Shown: positions 35,081 through 48,646, counted from the stretch's first letter. The stretch is DNA of 64,000 nucleotides from Rotaria macrura (GCA_900239685.1 OENT01000728.1:17188-81187), one strand, 5' to 3'. Notes: generated by a model not told the origin, from the sequence alone. Numbers and translations: made by a program.

Positions 35081-36803
35081 TTAATTTAATGATTTTAAAT
35101 TAGAAAAATATTGATACAGATCTTTTGACGATTGCTGTCGACTAGGTAAGAAGAGATGTTGAATGTTTTTTGCATTAATTCTTGTTTGATCATTTGTAAA
35201 ATTATTTGTTACTCTTCTAAGACAATCATATTGAACGAATAAAGATATGGAATCGGATAAACATGTTTTTGAATGTAAGAGAAATTGTTCCACGTAATCA
35301 TCATGAACATTGACAAGTTGTAATTGAGTGAGATGAGGAAATTTAGCAATGAGTAACATTTGATCATCGTATTCATTGGATGATTTATTTTGTTGATGAA
35401 AATTTTCAAGAATTAATTCTTTAACAAATGGAAACGATTGTGAAATTTTAATAAAAAACTCATGTTGAAATGGATGTTCATCAAATAGTGATATTTTTTG
35501 AACATATGTAAATAATCCACCTGGAAAATTATTTGTTATATTGTTATAAGTTTTCATTCTATATGGATAGGAATAAAAATGACATTGTGCTTGATTTTTA
35601 TTGAAAAAATAATCAACCGAAGACAGAATTTGTTTATTTATAAAATTTTCAAATGTCAATTGAATATCTTTGTTTGATGGAATATTCAGATGTTCGAAAT
35701 ATATCAACGATTGTATATTAAATATGAATTCATTTAAATTGGGCATATATTTAACAATATCATTATTTAAATTGTGACCATCAATGAATCTATTTTCTTG
35801 CATTGTTATTAGATTTAAAATTAATTTTTCTAAATTACACATTCGATGTAAAAGAACTACGATCGATTCAAAATAAAACCAGGCTTCATGTTCATTTGTC
35901 AATGAAAAACATTTCAAATTCTCAATTTTTCTCTAAATCAGACATTGTCTTTTTTTGAATACGAACAGAAATCAGATGTTAATCGTAACTTACATTCATA
36001 TCAATGTTTGATGGTACTCGATTAAGAAATGCAACAGTTACAAATAAACTATGAAGTCTATTGAAACGTCCATCGAGTAAATAGAGACATTCAGTAAAAT
36101 GTTTGACGTTGATATGCAATTCCAAGAGATTGGAAGAAGAAAACATTGACATGTGACTATCGAATGATAATTGTCTAAGATCTTTATTTGACGATTGGTA
36201 GAACTCCAAATAGATTAAATTTGGAAATATTTTAAAAATATTAGTCAACAACAATTCAATGCTTGTTGACATATTATCTGTAAATTCGTATCCATTCTTA
36301 GCAATCGAAAGGAATAGTGTTGCAATTTGATTATTGAATTTATAAAACAATTCGTTTGTGTCTTAAGAAAAATGCCAAAATTTTCATTCTAACAAAAAAA
36401 TATTTCATAACTTAATCATCTTACCAGAAAAGAAATATAGAAGTTTTTGTAAATCCAGACTTGCAAGATTTAGATGGCGTAAATTCGGATAATCACCAGC
36501 ACGAAAAATACGTTCCATAGATAATGATTCGACTGTAAGCCACTGAATTCTATTATGAATTTTGGGTAGTATGTCGAAACAGAACCGATCTAACATTGGA
36601 CTCGTCATTGGAGAGACGCAGCCATCTGATGAACGCATGATTAATGATAAACAACGTGTAAACATCGAGTCATATAATATTCTATCGAGACGTCGATGAA
36701 TACCCGTTAAAGAGTAGAGCAATTCAATATTATTCAATTTCTTCAATATTGCCACAAGTAACTCGTCCGGAAAATCAATCAAGTCGATGGAAGAATGTCT
36801 CAT
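35081..36803 (-). CDS. Bdelloid-type F-box protein
   Basis: Three exons, 36803-36425, 36361-35994 and 35932-35081, with introns of 63 and 61 bp (GTAAGA...TTAAG phase 1; GTAAGT...TTTAG phase 0), give 532 residues. The N-terminal F-box is 'LIDFPDELLVAILKKLNNIE' with 'LLYSLTGIHRRLDRILYD'. It is followed by the family signature 'LDRFCFDILPKIHNRIQWLT' and 'SLSMERIFRAGDYPNLRHLN'. The remainder has irregular leucine-rich segments ('FPNLIYLEFYQ', 'NLLELHINVKHF', 'FPFVKELILENF', 'FPHLTQLQLVNV'). It should act as a substrate adaptor of an SCF ubiquitin ligase; the target is unknown. No frame damage. Confidence 0.85.
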
Positions 36804-39598
36804 CTTTCTTCTCTAACACGTTTTCTTTCTTGCACACATATATATATATAGGTCAAAGAATTTTATTTTACTACTGCCGTCTAAAAGATATTTTATCGTT
36901 TTCTTCTTATGAAATCGACGATCGACACATAGTGATCACATTCAGTCTATCGATAATATTGACGTGAAGGACATTCAAACAATTCTTCATTTCATCATGG
37001 AAAGAAGTCATTGGCGTCTCTATCTTCTTGCTATTTGAGAGCGGTATACATATACAATAGAAATTTCCCTAGAATTAAAACAGAATCGTAAGTTCTCCGA
37101 AAAGTAGGTTGTGCTATTGACGAGATATTAATTAGGAAAGGATCATGTAATGCAATGAGATTGATTGAAGATTCGAGCATGAACTCAAATATACTATTTT
37201 CGTTTGGTTCGATTGACAACTGTATTTGTTTGAGTCATGGTGATTATTTTACTGATGATTTTTATTAAAAATCGTTCATTGAAGTCAAATCAATAATGAG
37301 AAACTTGCAACATCACCACCACTCGGGGCATAGATGTACGACTGTAAAGTGAAACAATTGAAGCTACGGTACACTGTGCTATGATCTGTACTACGGTTGA
37401 CATAGATGATTTTGAAATGAAGTCCTGCATGCGTCAGTATCGACTTATAAGTCGAACTGTATTATGTGACTTGATATCCTGTGAGACACTTTTCTTTTGA
37501 CAAGTAAAAATTTATTTTCTATCAGATGTACTTAAATAGCAGGATATTATCGAAATCGATTGAAGTTCTATTGTACATAGATATTATTTGTTACATGCAT
37601 TCAGTCTTACTTTATAAAGTATGTAAAAAAGTTAAGCAAACGTACTCTTTGGACCTTCATTCTATACATTGAATCGTTTATTTTCAATTAGAAAAAGCTT
37701 GTGCAAATGCAAGACATAATAGTGGTTTTTTCTTTGAATTTTTTCTGTGAAGAACGATGTAAAAACAAAAGGCTTTTCATTGGATGTTAAAAAAGTCATT
37801 TTTTTCATGTAGAAAATAGTGGACATTTTTGAAAGGAAATAGGCATGAAAAGCATAGAATGGGATGTTGTATAATGTTTAATAATAATCGAATTTTATGT
37901 TAAACACTCATCATACGATTTCCATGATTTTCGATGGAATAATACTAATTGAAGTTTCGTGGAGAAACTACAAATTTATTTTATCTTTGCTCGAATCAAA
38001 TCGAACTATTGTCGTGATGCATACTGTAGCTGTAGGTCATCCGCATAAAATAACCTGTCGTGGTGAATAAATTCCTCTTTCTATCAGCATATTAATGCGA
38101 GTGAGCCCACACAATGGAAAATATCACCAGATGCTCAACTATGCCAAGGATGATTTCATCGCTGTCCCTTTTGATGGTGATTATCCTCTACAACCTACTT
38201 GATGAAAAAAAACTAAAACAAGTAAGATTACCCACCAGAAGATACTTGTAGAAAGGCATGCATTTCATATTGTTGTAGTCTTAGTTCACCAATGAAATGT
38301 ATTTGAGAATTTCAAGGCTTTTATGAAGTTGTTTCATTAGAAAAAAGAGATGCACTACAAACAATAGCTACAACTAATGCCAATATATTATTATTTCTAT
38401 CATCTTTAGAAAAACGTGATTAGTTTCATCGATCAGTGATGCGTAAATTTACTTAATGGGAAGATCTTTTTGCCTAATTGACTTTAATACTTGATGGAAA
38501 ATGAATTATACACATATCGCACTAAACGTTTCCTGCGGTCATCACTCTACTGCATAAAGATACAGATTATTTGAATCTATTACATTTAAATATTCTACTC
38601 GAATAAGATCTATTGAAGTTAAAATAAATAATTCAAAAGTTCTGCTACATTGTTTATAAAGACCTAGAAATAATCCTCAGGCGTAGCTACTAAACAGAAG
38701 AATGACAAATATGAGAATAAATTAGATCAAATTATGTTCACTGGCTGTTTATGAGATTAATTGATATCAAGAAATGAGAGAGTGGCGAAGATCGTCTCAC
38801 TATGCTTAACATAATGATTAAGTATAGAATTGAAAAACAAAGCCATTCTTATCTTACAGCTGAATACATATTTAACTTTAAATACGTTGGTCCGTGACGG
38901 GAATCATTCATAATCATCTAAAAATCCTATATTGATAGACTTATACGAAGGTGTAACAGTTTGTGTCACTAATGGTGACTCCTAGATCAATAACACCAAA
39001 CAACGCAGTCATACTCATTCCCGTATATCTATCTGCACCTGTCAAACGTCATCCATAACCACATTCTATTTTCAATCATCTATTAACATTGATTTTGATC
39101 AAGTAATGACAAGTTCTCTACACGAAATTAAAAAAGTTCTAATACGTTGTATGATGTCTTGGTTAGATGTCTTTGTAGTGGAAAATCACATAACTCTTTA
39201 AAATATATGAAGTTGAATAGTTGATAATGTGAGCATTTTTTAAATAAAACAATCGAGAAAGTTCAACTGCAAGCTATCTGCATCCTATGGAAGCATTTCT
39301 GGATCCACAATTGATGCACTCTCCACAACATCAACTCAAACAATAATTGCTTTAGATAGTTCATCATTTTTTCACAAGTATTTCTAGCAAATACATGCGG
39401 TATTTGTGCAGATCTTATGATTTCCTCCTTTGGACTGGCATATTAGCAAAATTCTATGAACTTGAAAGGATAGTATTTTATTACAACATGAAGACAATTA
39501 AACTACAGGAAAAACGATTAGCCTGTTAGAGTTTCTACATAGGAGAACCCCATAATTATTGTTACATCGATAGTATGAATGAATCATGAGTTAATTGT
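36804..39598. other. Intergenic; possible very old coding debris
   Basis: About 2.8 kb with no intact gene. A minus-strand 62-codon frame (37031-37219) has no recognised domain. Around 38080-38650 the plus strand reads for long stretches with several scattered stops ('VVSLEKRDALQTIATTNANI', 'ITLLHKDTDYLNLLHLNI'), which may be a degraded gene I cannot name. Confidence 0.3.
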
Positions 39599-42500
39599 TC
39601 ACAGCTTTGTGCTTGCAAAAGTTGAAAACTTCTCGTTGAAGCAAGATCTGTTCGCATGTATGTTCCGTTCTTCATTGTTCGTCTGCTGCATAGTGAATGT
39701 GTTTTTTGCTGCTTGAGTTTCCAGAGGTCGTTGATGATTGAAAATATGCTTCATTTCATGACGAAACAATTCACTAGATAATACGTACACATAGAAATTC
39801 AGGCTTGGAACTGTGAGAGAAACAAAGCCGGAGACTAGCAATATTAACTTATCCTGTGCTAATTCAAGAGCAGTATGCGCCAAAATAGGCGTCAGTACCA
39901 TATAGAACGTAGACAAAACGGAAGAGAACAACGTGACAATAAACACAAATGTCTGGGCGAGCATCATTCGAAATAATTGTGTGTCGGTTTTGCTTCGATT
40001 GCGTGGAGACTGAGTTTGATTGTTAAAGGGCACCACTCGCTTCTTACCTGCCCGAATATTTTTTATAGTGAGTAATATAAAGAGAAGCATACAGAGTGAT
40101 GGACCTAAGCCATAAATAACGAAATCCCAAATCACGTAAAATACTTGATAGAAACCTTGTTGACCAGTGCACCCTACTTGCTTATTTATAATTGTGTAGT
40201 AGACTGGTACATGAGTACAAGCAAGACATATGATGAATGCTGTAAGCGGTATAACACGACGAGCAGTATGGACTGTGCTCCATGTACGAACACGTGCAGA
40301 TGTTGAGCTGCAGAGATACCTTCAAAACACAGAACTTTTCGTTGAATGATCTATTTCAAACATTCAATGCATAGGTATTAATCAAGGTTTTTCGAAGTTT
40401 CTCATTTTTTAATCAGAACCACTTGTAACATAAACGGTTGAATTTGTTAAACTAAGTCATGTATAGTTTATTGCTGGAATAGACAATTCTAACTGTTAAG
40501 ATTGGAATGGAGGTATACCCTAAAACAAGGTCGATAGGGATTTGTACTATTTCTGTGACTATTGATGATACTATAAGACAACGTTTTCTATTGAGAGCAA
40601 TCCTTCTTTTCTCATGGGTTGCCAAATCTGACCATTATTAGTGTTCTTTAGCAAATATAATAGTGTCCCAACATGTAAAGTTCTGTTGACACGCAATTTT
40701 TTTTTCTTAGCGGCTGATTTTTTCATTAACCACTTTTTATCAAACATGGTTGTTGACGAGTATTGAAGTAAATATAAATTGGCATCTTCACTCTCATCTC
40801 TTCTCTTTGAAGAACAGCTTCTGTAATTGAGAAATCAAAACTTATTTTTATAAGTATCGGGTACGTATTAAAATCCCTGAAAAAGTGACTCAAATTTTAT
40901 TAAAGTTTACTGAAACTAAAATATATAGCACCTAGAATCAATAGACTAGAGGTTAGAGTTTTATTTGCTGTGCTGTACGAGTTCTTTTCAAGCATGATCG
41001 AAATTATGATGGAAACTTAAGCCTCAAATCATAAAAAGTTCACTAACGTTATATAACAAGTTCTAGTAAACTGTACACATTTTCTAACTGCTGTTCTCAT
41101 AGACACCTTGTAACAAATAAATTGTAGATGGCAAATTATATCGTCAGAAACTTTTGAAAATCATTAGAAATCACATGATCAATTATTCAACATTTGAATA
41201 TTGTTTTATAGCTACTCTTGAGAGTATCTTGGCAAGCATCGTTGTAACAATTGCAGAATGTTGTTACTTACAACACATAAAATGAAAATGAATATAAGAG
41301 TTCATGATGGAATCACATATGAAAAAATTTATTTCACTATTTTGACGTCTCCTTCAATAGTTTTCATTAACTGACTTTGATTTATTTTATAAGATCAATG
41401 ATTTCTCTTTTTCGAAACATTTTGAAAGATTCAATGTACATTGGTTCCGCTATAATGAATGCTAAAAATTGGATAGACAGTGAAAAAGTTCACTTCTTTA
41501 CATCATTATTCTATTTTCAACCACGATAAGAGTGCTTTCTGGTAAGTTCATTTCAATATTTATTATTTTTCTTATAATAGTCTTTTTATGGCTTCCTATC
41601 GAGAAACATCTGAGATCTAGCAATGCCAGATAGTTATTCTTTACAATCTTGATAGATTCATGGATATCATGAACGTAATTACTACCAACGATCTCTCACC
41701 TGTTCTTCGATTGTTGACAGGAGAAAAGTACACTACTAATCAACAAGAGTTGGAGTAGGATATTATATAGTCCTCCGTTTGTTTAACTCAGTGCACTTTC
41801 ATTTACATATTCTTTTTTAAACACTGTTTTCAATTGACAATCTGCTCTTGAATCAAACTTATAATCACTTCAGATTTTCTCTAGTAATGTATTTAGCTTT
41901 GAACTGATTTAAATTCGAAGCGAATAATATGATTGGCTTTTTTCATTGCATTGTTCACTTCCGTGATATTAAGAATGTTTTTGTAAAAATCAAAAGTCGA
42001 TCTTATTTCTAATAGGGTGACTTTGAATGTGTATTATTACCTATGTCTGACATACTAGTAGAAAAGTGAATTATTCGTCTTCGATATAACTTCAACTATC
42101 ATATATTTTATCTCTATCGTATTTTTATTAAAAGCATTTAACTTCAACACCTTTTCGAAAATAGTTGTAAATGTGGTCAGTCGAATACATCTCTTTTAGA
42201 GGTCTTTATAAAAAAATAGAACTTTCCTCGCTACTATTTCCGTGTAGGAGAAAGAATACAGTGAGATAGTAATCAAAATGATCTCTTGCACCTAAACTAT
42301 TTATTGCTAAAACAATTGCAAAGTGAACAACACGGTTTTATTCATGACGCCTTTTGGCAGTACTCATTCTTAAAGCGAGACTTTTGATTGTGATATGTAA
42401 TCTTTCATTCGCTCATTTGAATACAGCTATCGACGACAACATTATTCGAAATTCGTATGGAAAATATTCAAAAATATCATACTAAAAAAATTATAGGAAA

Positions 42501-44056
42501 TGTTGCTCCAATTCTTATCAGCATCATCAATTATAATCTTATCTTAGATTTAATTACTCGTAAAATTTATCCTGAGCACGTACAGATACATCGTCAATTT
42601 ATGTTGATTAAGACTTTTCTACATTCTAATTTCATATCTCAGTAAATATGTTGGTATATTCATCGCTTAAGAGAGATTTACGAGTGAGTTCTATTCATGT
42701 ATGATTATGGCGAAAGTGAGCGAAATAGATGTGATTGGACTTTTCGAAGTCTTTTCTAATCGACTAAACTTGACCTGTGAGTAGCGGTGGAGAATAAATA
42801 TTTGAGAACAAGCGAGAGAAAGCATAGTAACGCCTTTTTACTGGGATTTCGAGGAAAACGTATTAAAACTAGTTATTATGTCGTTTCACAAAATTCATTG
42901 CACTGTGTTAACTGTTCAACACTTCTAAAAAACTAAAAGGTCTGACTTAACTTAGTTATCTAGGGGTAGAACCTTTTATTTACTGAGATTTTATGAATCA
43001 AATTTTTAAAAGAAAAACTGAACATTTAATAGTATTAGTTTATTTATAACATTGAACTAAGTATTAAATTCATGTAAATCTCATTTATGATTAAAGCAGT
43101 TGCAGCGCTCTGACCTATTTTAATAGAAATATACTAAATCTTGCTATCCATGCGAGAATATAAAGCCTGTGCGTGTTTGATACACGATTCCGTCAAATCT
43201 ATTTAACATTATTTCATATTATTCGGCGAGAGATAAATAAAAAAAAATCTTAGTGAAAATTTTCTCACTGGATTTTAAAGTCAAAAGCTAACTTCAACAA
43301 TCGGTCTTTTGTATCAGAGAAGCTCTGTTTTTCCGATCAAACGAATGATATGCGCTCTTAAAATTCTACGAGAGAAGAAAATCTACCAGGTGAATATCCA
43401 AGAAACGTTTCAGTACAAATTATGCAAAGATCTCCTAGCTCAGATGGCGAGACCAGTATAGGCAATTGCAATTGAAAATTTTCTTTTCATTGATGATAAG
43501 AGCTGTCTTTATTCAAGAATTATTTTGAAAAGAAAATCTGATTGCATCCTATTTTCACATAGATATTTGAATCAGAGTACAGTTTTGACACTAAATACTT
43601 GCATGATGACAAATGTTTACTTTTTAATTTCGTTTCGTACTTACCGATCAGCAGAGGCAAGGACCATCGACCAAGCATAAGAGAATCTACAAGTGCAGAA
43701 AAACCAACATTCGTGATATTAATTACAACCTATTTTCATCACCTCGTTAAACAACAGCAGAGTACTATGATTTTGCAACTTGCTTCTGTGAAATTGAGAA
43801 CATTAATATTAAAGCCAAATTGAAGTAGGCGCAATGGAATATTGAAACATGTAATAAGAGAACTACTGATAGTCGATGACAACAGATATTGGGTACATGG
43901 CTTTGAGCGTAGTTTAGGTCGTGTAAACACATAGATGCTCAGTGCATTACCCACAAATCCAAGTGGGATAACGATAAAGCCCGTACAACGGATGAAAAGC
44001 ATAGAACCCCACATAATATGAGCGATAGCATCAGAATCCACATTGGACAACGACAT
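39599..44056 (-). CDS. Rhodopsin-like G-protein-coupled receptor
   Basis: Three exons: 44056-43743, 43686-43645 (only 42 bp) and 40319-39599, all joined in phase 2 (GTGATG...TTGTAG and GTAAGT...TGAAG). The product is 358 residues. Exon 1 encodes TM1-TM2 and the start of TM3 ('GFVGNALSIYVF' with the class A Gly-Asn pair; 'ASCKIIVL' with the TM3 Cys). Exon 2 gives 'FSYAWSMVLASADR', and exon 3 continues 'YLCSSTSARVRTWS', so the DRY motif is formed across a splice junction. TM4 to TM7 follow, with 'VPSLNFYVYVLSSELFRHE' as the NPxxY-region equivalent. 'DRYLCSS' is typical of bdelloid peptide-type receptors. Ligand unknown. Intron 2 is 3.3 kb, far longer than usual here. Confidence 0.85.
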
Positions 44057-46780
44057 TTTTCTGTCAAATGATGAGATGATATAGCGGAATCAATAAAAAA
44101 ATGCTTGCTTAAAACTGTTGATATCAAAGAGTGCTCCAAATTAATTAATGTTTCCGTCTTTTTTGCTTAGATTGTCTTGTTGTGATAGATATGCAATTAA
44201 GTATTCGAATGGCTTTGATTATTCATTCAAACAATTCTCTCTTCCCCTGTCATTTCATCGTCCTATCTCTATCGAAATACATTAGTGGGTGTTCTGCAAT
44301 GCTGATGAAATCTGACAAGCTGCAAAATTACTTTCTAAATTACATGGCATCAACATGCACAGCAATAGAATATGAAATTAAAAACAATATATTTGAAACT
44401 ATCAAAGAGAGGATAGAGTAGAAAGAACAAAGAGATACTTCGTAAATGAACCATCACCTTCCCCTGTAAACACCTTATCTCGTAAAAACACTTCGGTAAG
44501 ATGAACATGTTGCGATCTTACCAATTGACTCTTCCTTAAAATGCACCTCTAGGTTTGAAAATCTCTTTATAATGAACAGTGTACGCTTTTTTCACACTCG
44601 CCAACAAAAACATCCTCCCTGATGAGAAAAATTTTTTCGCTGTTTTTCCATTTGATCTTGAAGTACATATTTGAAAAGAAAATTCTTTCCTTCTCAGATG
44701 CTTCATTAAGATGCCTTGTATACCGGCTATATACAATGTTGTACAAGACGTAATTGCTATGACTTTATGATCGTAGACGGTCAAATACGAACCGCTTACA
44801 TGGCATTTCTCATTGACAAGACGTGAGATTTTCTGTAGCGCTCTCCTCACATAAAAGCATACAATTATATATATGAGACGGTGGCAAGCGATTTATACTG
44901 TTTGACTTCAATCTATAATTAAATTCCATTTTTCATTGGAATGATTTTGTGATTGCTATCATAAACGTGCGTAGTGCAACGATTTCAATCAACATCGATG
45001 TCGATTTATATGAAATTAATGGTAATTATGTTCTCAAGTTTAATATCGAATATTTCTGTTTAGACATCTGTATTAATAATCGTTTTAAATAGTGAAAGTG
45101 AACAATTTTTTTTGATTCTCATTAGATCCGATGAAACAGAAAGTTTGACAACCTGAATTTATCTTGCTGTTTGTTGCATTCCAATCGAGATAATTTATTC
45201 TAGCTTGACAAGAATGATTGAATCACTGCGTCATTCAAATTTATTTTAAGTAATTATTGTTGATTTACTGGGTTTCGGTCGATCGTACGGATGATCGTGC
45301 TTTGAATCAAGTAAGCTGGAAACGACACGGATCAGACGTCCTTGCCGCTATTCTTGTCATTTTTAATATCGATAAATCTATCAATATAATTGCTAACCGT
45401 GGTATGTCAGGAGAATACGCCACTACGGTACGCACCGTTAATCGAAATTCTTGATTTTTTTTATTGCCAGGTCTACAAAAATCAATGAATCAATCGAATA
45501 TTTTATTTCTGAATTTTAGAAGACAAACTGAGAACGAAATCGGCGAATAATAATCGCATGCTTTTCGAAGTGAATTTCTTTGATTAACATAATACACAAG
45601 ACAATGGAACAAGCAGAATTTTCTTACTGCTGCGTCTAAAAATGCTATTGCAAAAGAATTTAATGAACTACCAAATGTATTTCACCCATGGTCTTGCTGA
45701 AGAATTTTATACCTATTTGAAGATTCATTATAAACTATGTTCAGTTAACTATCTATAATTCTAAGAAATTGCAAAATTCCACGAAATTAAACAAAAAATT
45801 GTTTCATAGTGTCAGGATCTTGAAATCAGTCACAAAGTCTATATTTTTAAGGATAACAAAGCTCTCTGTAAGAATTAGCAGTGCATGCAAAAATATTTAT
45901 GACGACACTTGATCTCTTATAAAGAGTCTATAACAAGCAAAGGTTCTGAGAATCAGAAATTATTCTTTTTAAAATTTTCCTCATAGTACCGGGGAATCGA
46001 GTAATAGAGAGCATTAAATTATTTTAATCTAATTTAGGATTTTCAAACCAATTTAACATGATTCAACATTCATATTATTGTCCATTGGTTTTTCGATACA
46101 GATTATACTCATCAATGTGTGGTAGTAACGATATTTTAAAAATTTGACTTGGAGCTCACAGCATAATAATTAGAAATCGATAGAATACATTTGTCAGCCA
46201 GACTTTCATGGTTCACAGTTGATCGACATCGATCCTGTGAAACAAACTGTGCAGTTTGTCTATTCTGAAGTAAGAATCTACAGTATCTACCGTTGTGAAT
46301 GTAAAAATAAGGCTACCACGTATCAACTCATTTGGCGCATATATGCGCCATGTTGAGAAAGCGAAGTTAATGCTCTACTATGATCGTCATGAAGACCGAA
46401 AAGGTGAATACAATTTTCAGAACTAGATCCAACGTACTATGTGAAGATTGTCGAAAAATCCATTGAAATTCCCAATATATGTGTACTGCAAACACACTAT
46501 TTACTCCCCAACTACTCTTATGTAGACTATTTCTTCATCATAATAGCGATAGGTGAGAATGATGATCGAGACGTAGTTTTCAAAACTTACTCATCCATCC
46601 ATAAGTGAATGGGATAGGCACTCGCAGTTGTCACAAATCTTAACCAGTTAAAGAAAAGACTGATTCAGTGTTAAGATTAGTCATCGAGTATGGCTGTTGA
46701 TTTTTAACTTTACATATGAAGGTACAGCTACCATAAAAATTTCCAGTATTTTATACAACAGCGATCGTTAAAGATTAAGA
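44057..46780. other. Intergenic with possible coding debris
   Basis: About 2.7 kb with no intact gene. A 65-codon plus-strand frame at 45257-45454 contains 'RALNQVSWKRHGSD', which looks like one WD40-type blade, without neighbours. Near 46195-46600 the plus strand reads 'DPVKQTVQFVYSEVRIYS' and 'DPTYYVKIVEKSIEIPN' with stops between, possibly an old pseudogene. Neither is strong. Confidence 0.3.
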
Positions 46781-48196
46781 TTACGTCGAAAAAATGCACA
46801 GCATTGCTAGTAACCCCAGTGCATATGCAAGATGATTTTCTCCAAGTCTTCTATGCCATGACATAGCGCTATTGCTGCTGCTGTTACTACTATTATTACT
46901 ATATTTTTTGTATCCTAAGTAGTTCAAAATGGCAGCCTGAAGTTCTTTACGTGCTTTCCGAAAGCCTACTGTAGGATATGGAAAACCGATCAAATTTCGA
47001 AAATATTCCTGGTAGAATCTGTTGTTTGCTAAGAGTGGGTCGTCGTAGGCACTCTTGGATATAGGCAATAGGTAACGAGGAATGCCTCCTTGGTTGTCGC
47101 CACTGTCGACAAAGGCTGCCTGCATTCGAGGTGTGCCCATAAACTCAGCAAATAGACGGGAAGCATTCAGCACATCGGTAGACATATTCCGTCGAAAGAC
47201 AAATGCATCAGTAAAAAACAAAGCTTGATTGTGAAAACTACCTATGGGTATTGGAATCATTTTGATAGTGTTATAATCATCCGCGCTACCATTTTTGAGA
47301 ACGCCAAAAAGTCTTTCGGAATAGCCAAACATTGTTTCGGTTTGATTATGTGCAAATAAAATGGCCGGCATATTCACATTATTCCTAAATGTACCATCGA
47401 GACAACGGTTCTCTTCCCTAGATCGATTACACAATTCGGATAACTTGCGCATATTTTCGAAAGATCTAGTCGTGTACGCATGGAGAGCATATGCCATTAC
47501 TTCAGATGAAGAGATGTCACTACCTTGATAACTATTAATCCACAGAGACGGTAGGTCCCAACTCGAATCTAGGTTTCCCACCAAGCGATACTTGTCTGTG
47601 GACGTATCACCAAGCGTTGTAACGAGCTGATCAATTGTGCTCACAGCAGCTATCCGTTCATCACGAGTAAACAGAAAAAATGCGCACATAAGATGTGGAA
47701 AACCATACACAGCGTGATTGATCCGAACTGCCTTGTTAGCAACATCATACCAGTCAGCTTGGTCTTTTGGATTAATAAATTGTGGAGTAATGATGCCAGC
47801 ATCAACAAGATCTCCTAAAAGTATAGTATCGATTTCAACAATATCATATCCACTGCTATCACTCATAAGCCATTTAGTGAGTAAATCCAAATCATAGAAA
47901 TCATCGTAGGAACTAATGGGACGTAGTTGAAGATCAATATCGGGATAAACTTGTTTAAACTCGTCTATGATAAATTGAAGCAGACCTCTATATTGGTCAC
48001 CACCCGAATCTGGTAGATAGGGAAACAGAGCCACTTTCAGTGTTATCTTATTCATTGTATTGGTGTCATTATCCTGTATTACAGGCAACATTTTTAAAGG
48101 TTGTTCCATTGCCGACGTATTAATTTGCAATACGCACAGAATCAACTGGATCAATACAACTTCTGTAAGATGAATGAAGAAGGATTTCGAATGCAA
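46781..48196 (-). CDS. Thiaminase I-like protein, secreted and probably GPI-anchored
   Basis: A 471-codon frame resembling thiaminase I (thiamine pyridinylase), which replaces the thiazole of thiamine with another base. Conserved blocks: 'LKVALFPYLPD', 'YDIVEIDTILLGDLVDAG', 'AVYGFPHLMCAFFLF' with the Cys at the family's catalytic nucleophile position, 'MFGYSERLFG' with the Glu expected to act as base, and 'GGIPRYLLPISKSAYDD'. The fold is that of periplasmic binding proteins. A hydrophobic leader ends 'CVLQINTSA'. The C-terminus has a Ser/Asn-rich stretch then a hydrophobic tail ('AYALGLLAMLCIFST'), as in GPI-anchored proteins, and there are many N-glycosylation sites. The frame starts right after an acceptor-like TTAG with no ATG (first internal ATG at 48109, after the leader), so a short 5' exon is probably missing. 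Best-known relatives are bacterial. Confidence 0.85.
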   Translation of the reverse strand: MHSKSFFIHLTEVVLIQLILCVLQINTSAMEQPLKMLPVIQDNDTNTMNKITLKVALFPYLPDSGGDQYRGLLQFIIDEFKQVYPDIDLQLRPISSYDDFYDLDLLTKWLMSDSSGYDIVEIDTILLGDLVDAGIITPQFINPKDQADWYDVANKAVRINHAVYGFPHLMCAFFLFTRDERIAAVSTIDQLVTTLGDTSTDKYRLVGNLDSSWDLPSLWINSYQGSDISSSEVMAYALHAYTTRSFENMRKLSELCNRSREENRCLDGTFRNNVNMPAILFAHNQTETMFGYSERLFGVLKNGSADDYNTIKMIPIPIGSFHNQALFFTDAFVFRRNMSTDVLNASRLFAEFMGTPRMQAAFVDSGDNQGGIPRYLLPISKSAYDDPLLANNRFYQEYFRNLIGFPYPTVGFRKARKELQAAILNYLGYKKYSNNSSNSSSNSAMSWHRRLGENHLAYALGLLAMLCIFST

Positions 48197-48443
48197 CTAA
48201 GACGTGAAGACGACAATAGCTATAAAAAGTTTACTTCCCTCCTTAATCAAAAACAAATATGAAGTCACACTGCCTTAAAAATAAAGTTATATATAAAATT
48301 GATAAGACGCATTCGAAAATACGAGATATGAGATATCTATAGCGGCTCGTTTCGAATCAACAACGGTTTATACATCGTTGTTGTAGATGTCAGTGCGAGT
48401 GTGAGTAAGGCGTGCGCATCTTCCCTCTAATATTCATACTCGT

Positions 48444-48460
48444 ACCCACACCCACACCCT
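48444..48460. repeat. Interstitial telomere-like tract
   Basis: ACCCACACCCACACCCT, the complement of TGTGGG repeats, in the 5' flank of the thiaminase-like gene. Confidence 0.5.
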
Positions 48461-48646
48461 GTCCCCTCTCTCTCCTCCCTTTCCTCTCGCTCTTTGTTTA
48501 GTTTAGGCTCTTCATCATTTTATTTATTTCAAGGACATTTTGTCACACAACTGGGAGAAATAATTTTTATCTCGTTTTTCTTTATTCCAATGTTTCATCA
48601 TTTACAGAGTTCCTTCTCTCGTCATTCTCCATCTTCTTCCTCTTGC

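Noticed and set aside
38080-38650. Plus-strand region with long stop-poor stretches resembling an old pseudogene
   Set aside because: I could not match it to any family and several stops interrupt it; kept only as a remark on the intergenic region.
44536-44850. 104-codon minus-strand open frame
   Set aside because: No recognisable domain, no good splice partners, composition like random AT-rich DNA; could not support a gene.
45257-45454. Frame with a WD40-like 'RALNQVSWKRHGSD'
   Set aside because: A single blade-like motif without preceding or following blades is too little to call a gene or pseudogene.
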